NCBI GenBank assembly: GCA_020053305.1
Contig: JAGVNJ010000051.1
Span: forward strand, 1-64,000
Length of the DNA: 64,000 nucleotides
Direction: 5' to 3'
From: Candidatus Edwardsiibacteriota bacterium
GTDB taxonomy: Bacteria; Edwardsbacteria; AC1; EtOH8
The notes beneath the pieces are model-generated. The model searched no databases and was not told the origin of the DNA. It saw nothing but the letters and a program-made list of their open reading frames with translations. Positions within the stretch are counted from its first letter, which is position 1, and each line of letters opens with the position of its first letter. A program made the translations under genes and the position numbers. Positions 58,645 through 64,000 of the stretch are shown in pieces.

Positions 58645-59301
58645 ATGTACCTGATTACTTGGAAAAAAGAAATACCGGCCATCATGTTGGTGCTGTTGGT
58701 CATTGCCATCACCCTGGCGTTGTACCCTCATTATCCGGACCAGTTGGCAATTCACTGGAACCTGCGGGGCGAGATTGACGGTTACGCCGATAAAACCGTC
58801 TTGAATGCACTGATGATGCCATTGGTAACCGTGGCCATCATGGGATTAATGTTGTTCTTTCCCTTCATTGATCCCAAGCAAGAAAAGTACGCCCTGTTCG
58901 ACCAGCCCTACCGGACCATCAGGTTTGCCATTGTCGCGCTGTTCTGCTTGGTTCAGGGCAGCATGATCATGACCTACATCGGCCATCCGATGCCGATCAC
59001 GAAATTCACAACGGCAGTACTTTCACTGCTGATCATCGTAATGGGCAACCTGATGGGCAAGATCCGCCAGAATTGGTTTATAGGATTCAGGTTCCCCTGG
59101 ACGCTGGAGTGGGAGGATGTCTGGAACCGCACCAACCGCTTGGGTGGCAAACTGTTCGTTGCATCCGGGATGCTGGGACTGGCTGGTTTGCTGCTGCCCT
59201 CGGTATGGACAGAGTTGTTGCTGTTCGGTTCGCTGTTGATTGCGGCAGTAATAACGATCATCTACTCTTTGTTTATTTTTAGAAAGCCAAAAGTGAACTG
59301 A
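58645..59301 (+). CDS. SdpI-family membrane protein (immunity/signal transduction)
   Basis: 218 residues with six predicted membrane segments. Family motifs: LYPHYPDQLAIHWNLRGEIDGYADK (the PDxxPxHWNxxGExD-like DUF1648 segment), FPFIDPKQEKYALFDQPYRTI, MGNLMGKIRQNWFIGFRFPWTLEWEDVWNRTNRLGGKLFVASGM (the GxRTPWTLxSxxxWxxTxRxxG signature of SdpI). Ribosome binding site AAGGAG overlaps the sdpR stop. It may protect against a foreign SdpC-like toxin or act as a sensor relieving SdpR repression. Confidence 0.92.
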   Translation: MYLITWKKEIPAIMLVLLVIAITLALYPHYPDQLAIHWNLRGEIDGYADKTVLNALMMPLVTVAIMGLMLFFPFIDPKQEKYALFDQPYRTIRFAIVALFCLVQGSMIMTYIGHPMPITKFTTAVLSLLIIVMGNLMGKIRQNWFIGFRFPWTLEWEDVWNRTNRLGGKLFVASGMLGLAGLLLPSVWTELLLFGSLLIAAVITIIYSLFIFRKPKVN

Positions 59302-59325
59302 TCCGCGACAGGTCCGCATACAAGT

Positions 59326-59357
59326 AAAAAATCCCTCTGGAAATCAGAGGGATTTTT
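59326..59357 (+). terminator. terminator after sdpI
   Basis: AAAAATCCCTCTG-GAAAT-CAGAGGGATTTTT stem with T run. Confidence 0.85.
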
Positions 59358-59372
59358 ATTGGGTTCATACTC

Positions 59373-59410
59373 AAAAAACAGCCCAGGCATTGTCGCCTGG
59401 GCTGTTTTTA
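59373..59410 (-). terminator. terminator of the Fe-S flavoprotein gene
   Basis: AAAAAACAGCCCAGGC-ATTGTC-GCCTGGGCTGTTTTT, 12 bases beyond the stop at 59422; also reads as a terminator on the + strand. Confidence 0.85.
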
Positions 59411-59421
59411 CATGATTCAAA

Positions 59422-62400
59422 TTACCGGATCAGTCCCTCTTTCTTCTTAAGCTCGGCCGCCTTCTTCTCCATCACGTCCGAAGCGAATCCGGCGCTTACT
59501 GCCTTGCCCTTCTTCAGGCTGGGAATGCCGAATTGCTTTTGGCCCGATTTCTCCTTGGGCAGGTTCGGCAGGGGCGCGCCGCCCAGTTCTATCAGCACCT
59601 GCTTGGTGATCTTGCCGGAAAGCGGCTTTATGCCGGCCTTTAGGTGTTGCAGGCGTCCCTCGCTGTTGATGAAACTGCCGTCGTTCTCGGCAAAGGCCGA
59701 AGCAGGCAGGACGATGTCGGCCATTTTGGCGGTCTCGGTCAGGAACATGTCGCAGACAATGAGTTTTTCCAGTTTGGCCAGAGCGGTCTTGGTCTTGGAG
59801 CCGTTGTCCAAGCTGCCTGCCGGATCTTCGTTGAGCAGAATTGCAGCTTTGATCTTCGATAACCCGGAGACATCGGTATTGACGAAGCGGTCCACTCCGT
59901 TGGCATTGGCCTTGGCCCGCAGGGCGATGAAGTTCTGCGGAGCGTCCATCAAAAGAAGGATGTTGGCAATGGCCGTGGCGGTCTCGGTATCTATGCCGTC
60001 GGCGTTAAACACCAACAGACAGTTCTGGTCGGCCAGCATCAGTTTGGTCAGGCCATCGATATCGTTCTTTTTGAGTCCGCTGTTTGTTGCGACAGCCGTT
60101 GAACTGAGTTTGCCCAGGGCCTTGGCCAATTCCTGGTATCCGGGATATTTGGACCGGCACTTGGCCAGCAGGGCTTTTAGCACGCCGTTCAGGACGAAAG
60201 ATAACCCGCCTTTCTTAATGATTAATTCCTGCGCGGCGATCTCGCCCAGCTTGGTAGATCCTTCCTGCAGAGAGAAAAGTTTGGCGCCCTGTTTGACGGC
60301 CTTTCGGACCATCTGGGAGAACACCGGATGCTCGGCATAGGTATCGGAACCGATAAGTATGATGTTTTTGGCCTCGGCCAGCGACTGATACCCCTTGCCG
60401 GAAGAGGACCCCAGGATGCCGGCCAGGATATCCGGGACATTCCCGCCGGCAAAACTGCCGAACTGTTTGACGCCCTTCTTCTCGGCCCAGGAGCGCAGGC
60501 CCTCGGCCTCTTCGATACTGGTCCGGCCGGAGGCGAATACCGCCACCGAATCCGGCCCGTATTTTTTGACGATGGCGTCTATATCGGAATTGACCTTGCT
60601 TATGGCCTCGGGCCAGGCGATCTCCTTGTGTTTGGCCCCGGACCTGGCCAGCGGAGCGCTCAGCCGTTCCGGGCTGTGCAACAATTCGAACCCGAACTTG
60701 CCCTTGAAGCACAGCGAGCCCTGGCTGACCGGGCTGTCCTCATTGCCGGTGACCCGGACCACCTTGTTGTCCATGATGTTCAGGTCCAGTCCGCAGCCCA
60801 CCCCGCAGAAGGTGCACACCGAGGGGACCTTCTCCATCTTCCAGGGCGAGGGCTTGATGTGCCGCACCCGCTCGGTCAGCGCCCCCACCGGGCAGGTCTC
60901 GATGCAGGCTCCGCAGGACACGCAGGGCGATTCGGGATAGGGCTTCTCCATGGTCGGGGCCACGATGGCGTTGAACCCGCGGTAGACGAAGCCCAGGGCC
61001 GCCGCCCCCACCACCTCCAGGCACATCCTGACGCAGCGGCCGCACATCACGCATTTGCTTTGGTCGCGCACCAGGAAGGGATGGCTGTCGTCGATGGGAT
61101 GCTGCTTGACCTCGCCCATGAAGCGCTGGACCATCACGTCGTAGACCGTGGCGTAATCCCGCAGCTTGCACTCCTGCATGTCGGCGCAGCCGCACTCCAG
61201 GCAGCGCTTGGCCTCCTCGATGGCGGTAAGGCGGGAGAAGCCCTTCTCCACCTCGTCGAAGTTCCTTCTCTGGGAGGGCTCCAGCATCGGCATCCTGGCC
61301 TTGGCCTTTTTGGGCTCATCGGCGAACAGCTCCTTAGGGACCTGGTTGATCTTGCCCTTGGTGATGTTGTATTGTTTTACTTTCTTTTCAGTCTTGTCGT
61401 ATCTCAGGTATTTGTCGATCGCCAGAGCCGCCTTGCGGGCCCCGCCTATGGCCTCCACCACGGTGGCCGCCCCGGTGGCCATGTCCCCGGCGGCAAATAC
61501 CTTGGGATCGGCGGTGGCCCCGGTCTCGGGGTCGGTCTCCAAAGTTGTCCAGCGGGTTACTTTTAGATTATGATTCTCACCCAGACCCGACAGGTCGGGG
61601 CTCTGCCCGATGCAGGAGATGATCAGGTCGGCCTCGATGTGGAAGTCGGAGCCCTGGACCGGCACCGGGCGGCGGCGGCCCGAGGCGTCGGGCTCGCCCA
61701 GCTCCATCTTCTGGCAGGAGATGGCCCCGTTCTTGTCGTGGGTGCAGGCGATCACCCGGGTGGGCGCGGTCAAAAACTGGAACTTGACCCCCTCGTGCTT
61801 GGCCTCCTCGATCTCGAAGGGGTTGGCCGGCATCTCCTTTTCCGAACGGCGGTAGACAATGAACACCTCCTCGGCCCCCAGTCGCAGGGAGGTCCGGGCG
61901 GCGTCGATGGCGGTGTTGCCGCCGCCGATAACCGCTACTTTTTTAATCTTGCCCTGAGCAAAGTCGAAGGGTTCGCCCATGGCCAGGCGCTTAAGAAAAT
62001 CTATCCCGGCCACCACCCCGCGGTCCTCCTCGTTCTCCACCCCCATCCTGGAGGAGGCGTGGGCCCCCATGCCCAGGAATACCGCGTCATACTGGTCTTT
62101 CAGGCCCTCCAGGTCGATATCCTGGCCTAATCTTTGGTTGTATTTTATCTCCACCCCCAGATCGGTGATGGTCTTGACCTCCTGGTCCAGCACCTCCTTG
62201 GGCAGGCGGTACTGCGGTATGCCGTAGCGCAGCCAGCCGCCGGACTTGGGCAGAGCCTCGTAGACGGTGACCTGATGGCCCTTCTGGCGCAGGTAATAGG
62301 CGGCGGTCAGCCCGGCCGGGCCGGCCCCCACCACCGCCACCTTCTTGCCGCTGTTGGGCGCCACCGGGGGCATATACGGCTGGCCGGAGTTGAGGTCGAA

Positions 62401-62925
62401 ATCGGCCGCATGCCGCTTGAGGTAGCAGATGGACACCGGCTCCTCCACCAGGTTGCGGCGGCACTCGGTCTCGCAGGGATGGGGACACACCCGGCCCAAG
62501 CTAGCCGGCAGTGGCAGGGTCTCCTTGATCAGCTTGATGGCCTCGGCCTCCATGCCGTTGGCTATCAGCGCGGTGTAGCCCTGGACGTCGCAGCCGGCCG
62601 GGCAGGTGTCCACACAGGGTCCGATGCAGTCGCCGGAATGGTTGGACAGCAGCAGGCCCAGCGCCATCTGGCGGGCGGCCCTCACCCGCTCGTTCTCGGT
62701 CTCCACCACCATCCCGTCCATCACCTTGGTGGCGCAGGCCGGCACAAAGCCCCGGGCGTTCTTGACCTCCACCAGGCATACCCAGCAGGAGCCGTAGGGC
62801 TCCAGCTTGCTGTCATGGCACAGGGTGGGGATGAAGGCCCCCTGCTCCTTGGCCACCTCGACGATGGTCTGATTGGAATCGCAGGCGATCTGTTTGCCGT
62901 TGAATGTGATGTTAATTGAAGGCAT
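59422..62925 (-). CDS. multidomain Fe-S flavoprotein: [2Fe-2S] + GltD-like + ferredoxin + NuoG/FdhA-like domain
   Basis: 1167 residues, cytoplasmic redox enzyme. Order: [2Fe-2S] ferredoxin (C36, C47, C50, C64); cluster segment HSGDCIGPCVDTCPAGC (about 96-112); GltD-like FAD/NADP module (VVGAGPAGLTAAYYL about 198-212; VIGGGNTAIDAARTSLRLG about 332-350); 4Fe-4S pair (CVMCGRCVRMC and CVSCGACIETCPVG); then the Mo/W-oxidoreductase-type start CTFCGVGCGLDLN and a NuoG-like domain. No active-site Cys or selenocysteine is recognisable in that last domain, so it probably only carries electrons. Possibly couples NADPH, ferredoxin and a dehydrogenase or hydrogenase encoded elsewhere. Residues 319-326 (PFDFAQGK) are encoded by an inserted dispersed repeat. 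Confidence 0.88.
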   Translation of the reverse strand: MPSINITFNGKQIACDSNQTIVEVAKEQGAFIPTLCHDSKLEPYGSCWVCLVEVKNARGFVPACATKVMDGMVVETENERVRAARQMALGLLLSNHSGDCIGPCVDTCPAGCDVQGYTALIANGMEAEAIKLIKETLPLPASLGRVCPHPCETECRRNLVEEPVSICYLKRHAADFDLNSGQPYMPPVAPNSGKKVAVVGAGPAGLTAAYYLRQKGHQVTVYEALPKSGGWLRYGIPQYRLPKEVLDQEVKTITDLGVEIKYNQRLGQDIDLEGLKDQYDAVFLGMGAHASSRMGVENEEDRGVVAGIDFLKRLAMGEPFDFAQGKIKKVAVIGGGNTAIDAARTSLRLGAEEVFIVYRRSEKEMPANPFEIEEAKHEGVKFQFLTAPTRVIACTHDKNGAISCQKMELGEPDASGRRRPVPVQGSDFHIEADLIISCIGQSPDLSGLGENHNLKVTRWTTLETDPETGATADPKVFAAGDMATGAATVVEAIGGARKAALAIDKYLRYDKTEKKVKQYNITKGKINQVPKELFADEPKKAKARMPMLEPSQRRNFDEVEKGFSRLTAIEEAKRCLECGCADMQECKLRDYATVYDVMVQRFMGEVKQHPIDDSHPFLVRDQSKCVMCGRCVRMCLEVVGAAALGFVYRGFNAIVAPTMEKPYPESPCVSCGACIETCPVGALTERVRHIKPSPWKMEKVPSVCTFCGVGCGLDLNIMDNKVVRVTGNEDSPVSQGSLCFKGKFGFELLHSPERLSAPLARSGAKHKEIAWPEAISKVNSDIDAIVKKYGPDSVAVFASGRTSIEEAEGLRSWAEKKGVKQFGSFAGGNVPDILAGILGSSSGKGYQSLAEAKNIILIGSDTYAEHPVFSQMVRKAVKQGAKLFSLQEGSTKLGEIAAQELIIKKGGLSFVLNGVLKALLAKCRSKYPGYQELAKALGKLSSTAVATNSGLKKNDIDGLTKLMLADQNCLLVFNADGIDTETATAIANILLLMDAPQNFIALRAKANANGVDRFVNTDVSGLSKIKAAILLNEDPAGSLDNGSKTKTALAKLEKLIVCDMFLTETAKMADIVLPASAFAENDGSFINSEGRLQHLKAGIKPLSGKITKQVLIELGGAPLPNLPKEKSGQKQFGIPSLKKGKAVSAGFASDVMEKKAAELKKKEGLIR
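61949..61978. repeat. dispersed repeat inserted in the Fe-S flavoprotein gene
   Basis: 'GCCCTGAGCAAAGTCGAAGGG' encodes PFDFAQGK on the minus strand, between GEPF and the conserved KKVAVIGGGN. It belongs to the same family as the 'CTGAGCCTGTCGAA' word at 51645-51672. Confidence 0.65.
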
Positions 62926-62975
62926 CTTCTATTTCCTTGTTATATTCTTAATGCTTATACGATTTATATGTTATC

Positions 62976-63608
62976 CTACTGGCAAGAACAACGAAACTCC
63001 TCTTTCTTTTTTGAAATGTGGTTGGTGAAGTAGTTGCGTATATTCTCATCATCACACAGGTCAATCAATTTTTCCCAAGTTAAAATTACAACAGGAACAT
63101 CTTTGTTATCACATAAACGGCGATAGTTGCTTTCGTCCTTTTTTATTTGTTTTCGAACATTTCCCCATTTTTCATTTGTAACAAGAAGCACTTGTATTAA
63201 ATTCATTCCTTTTTTTATCTTTTCAACTTCCACAATTCTACTTGCATTCTGGTTAATATCTTTTTTTATCGTCCAATTGCTTAAAAATTTTGCTTCTATG
63301 CATAGCATTGTTTTATTTTCCATGTCATAAACCAATATATCAGCTAACTCGCCTTTATCAGCACACGAATCAAATAAATAAGCGTGAATATCAAAAGTAG
63401 CATATGTATTTTTCGGCGATAGAAATAATTTCTTTGTGGGTGAATAATTTATATATTCTTCAGCACTTTCATTAATTAACTCACAAAAATTTTCAACACG
63501 CTTCTCATACCCAGATATAAGTTCGTTGAAAAAATACCCTGCAAAGAATTTAAAATAAAGATTTCTCTCCTTCTCTGATTCGAAAGCTGCTTGTGTGTTG
63601 AATAACAT
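62976..63608 (-). CDS. PD-(D/E)xK-like protein, possibly a nuclease
   Basis: 210 residues, AT-rich. The core GELADILVYDMENKTMLCIEAKFLSNW has Asp followed by Glu-x-Lys in the spacing of PD-(D/E)xK nucleases, with preceding helix AFESEKERNLYFKFFAGYFFNELISGYEKRV and a following helix (KKDINQNASRIVEVEKIKKGM). The ending LTWEKLIDLCDDENIRNYFTNHI is typical of restriction-like proteins of defence islands. Family not recognised. It stands alone, 50 bp upstream of the Fe-S flavoprotein start, and differs sharply from it in composition, so recently acquired. Confidence 0.6.
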   Translation of the reverse strand: MLFNTQAAFESEKERNLYFKFFAGYFFNELISGYEKRVENFCELINESAEEYINYSPTKKLFLSPKNTYATFDIHAYLFDSCADKGELADILVYDMENKTMLCIEAKFLSNWTIKKDINQNASRIVEVEKIKKGMNLIQVLLVTNEKWGNVRKQIKKDESNYRRLCDNKDVPVVILTWEKLIDLCDDENIRNYFTNHISKKKEEFRCSCQ

Positions 63609-63673
63609 GGTTATATCCTTCCAGTGATGTTTCGCAATATACCCAATTATATTTCTATAAAGTATAGAATAAT

Positions 63674-64000
63674 TTACTTAGCAAGGCGAAAACCAAGGCT
63701 GCTGTTGCGGCCGTCTGGGCCGCCGCTGGCACGATAGGAAACGCGGCAGTTGTTATCGTTACCGATGAAAGAGCCTCCGCGGATCACGCGTGAGGTGCCG
63801 GTAGTCGGCCCAGCGGGGTTGCTGGACGTACTAACGCTGTAATAGTCGCTTTGATACCAATCGTTTACCCATTCCCACACATTCCCGGCCATGTCGTAAA
63901 CCCCATAGGGGCTTATGCCCGTTGTAAAGAAATCCACCGGTGAGCTGTAGGCAAAAGTATCGGGGGCTGTATTGTAATAGCTGTTGCATTTGCCGGCGTC
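63674..64000 (-). CDS. formylglycine-generating-enzyme (SUMF1/FGE-sulfatase) domain protein, C-terminal part
   Basis: The last 108 residues of a gene that continues past the window edge. Reading starts at [28 protein letters not shown]. Family signatures follow: [43 protein letters not shown] and the final SSLGFRLAK. True FGE oxidises a Cys in sulfatases to formylglycine; most bacterial relatives are SUMF1-domain proteins of other or unknown roles. The N-terminus is missing, so fusion to a kinase, secretion signal or repeat domain cannot be excluded. Confidence 0.88.
   Translation of the reverse strand, partial: DAGKCNSYYNTAPDTFAYSSPVDFFTTGISPYGVYDMAGNVWEWVNDWYQSDYYSVSTSSNPAGPTTGTSRVIRGGSFIGNDNNCRVSYRASGGPDGRNSSLGFRLAK

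Noticed and set aside
59422-62925. Selenocysteine codon or molybdenum active site
   Set aside because: The frame has no internal TGA, and I could not find a plausible Cys ligand in the final domain, which looks NuoG-like.

Overview
The window looks like a piece of an anaerobic, Gram-negative, non-model bacterium, probably from the FCB superphylum or a neighbouring candidate phylum. The inference rests on four things. Two giant secreted peptidases (C25 and S8) end in the FlgD-like 'NYPNP / NRPNPF ... SVYNILGQ ... GIYFYRL' sorting-type domain. Thiamine is made with the oxygen-sensitive radical-SAM enzyme ThiH. There is an NfnAB-type ferredoxin:NADP transhydrogenase and a large Fe-S flavoprotein. 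Spacers are crowded with dispersed degenerate repeats. No rRNA or tRNA gene is present, so the placement is inference only. Most genes are GC-rich; the AT-rich islands (9.0-13.3 kb, 39.8-40.3 kb, 49.5-53.4 kb, 63.0-63.6 kb) look acquired.

Layout. 0-9 kb: a broken small membrane protein, galE, thrS, tmRNA (ssrA), a lipoprotein, an ftsE without ftsX, pdxA and an FmdB-type zinc-ribbon gene. 9.0-13.9 kb: an AT-rich peptide-export island with an HlyD-like adaptor and a C39 peptidase/ABC exporter. Divergent from these, behind a perfect sigma70 promoter, lie three tandem 38-codon precursor genes with a 15-residue double-glycine leader. A fragment of an FnIII protein and the tail of a fourth precursor gene follow. 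The island lies between two copies of the fmdB-like gene, and a remnant of the neighbouring TPR gene shows that the whole junction was duplicated. 13.9-18 kb: the interrupted operon acpS-nnrDE-TSUP-TPR-fmdB. 18-29 kb: an epimerase/dehydratase, a CapA-like protein, an M23 peptidase and the divergent C25 and S8 secreted peptidases. 29-33 kb: an IscU-like scaffold, then thiSGHE controlled by a TPP riboswitch. 33-46.6 kb: two different glutamate dehydrogenases, two PEP/pyruvate-binding-domain proteins, small genes, and an NfnAB-like pair plus a protein built from the same unusual zinc-ribbon module that is fused to NfnB. 46.9-53.4 kb: nadE, a REP-associated transposase with palindromic repeats, and a type IIG-like restriction-modification gene coupled to an unknown partner. 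53.5-64 kb: a VWA protein, nitroreductase, WG-repeat protein, SlyD-like FKBP, an sdpR-sdpI pair, a 1167-residue Fe-S flavoprotein, a PD-(D/E)xK-like protein and the end of a formylglycine-generating-enzyme-like protein.

The strongest candidate for an undescribed system is the peptide-export island at 9.0-13.9 kb. Its cores are short, acidic, cysteine-free and Tyr/Ser-rich, unlike classical cationic bacteriocins, and the island appears to have entered by recombination that duplicated the target junction. A second theme is dispersed palindromic repeats that have entered coding sequences in frame (RAYT, restriction-modification gene, Fe-S flavoprotein).
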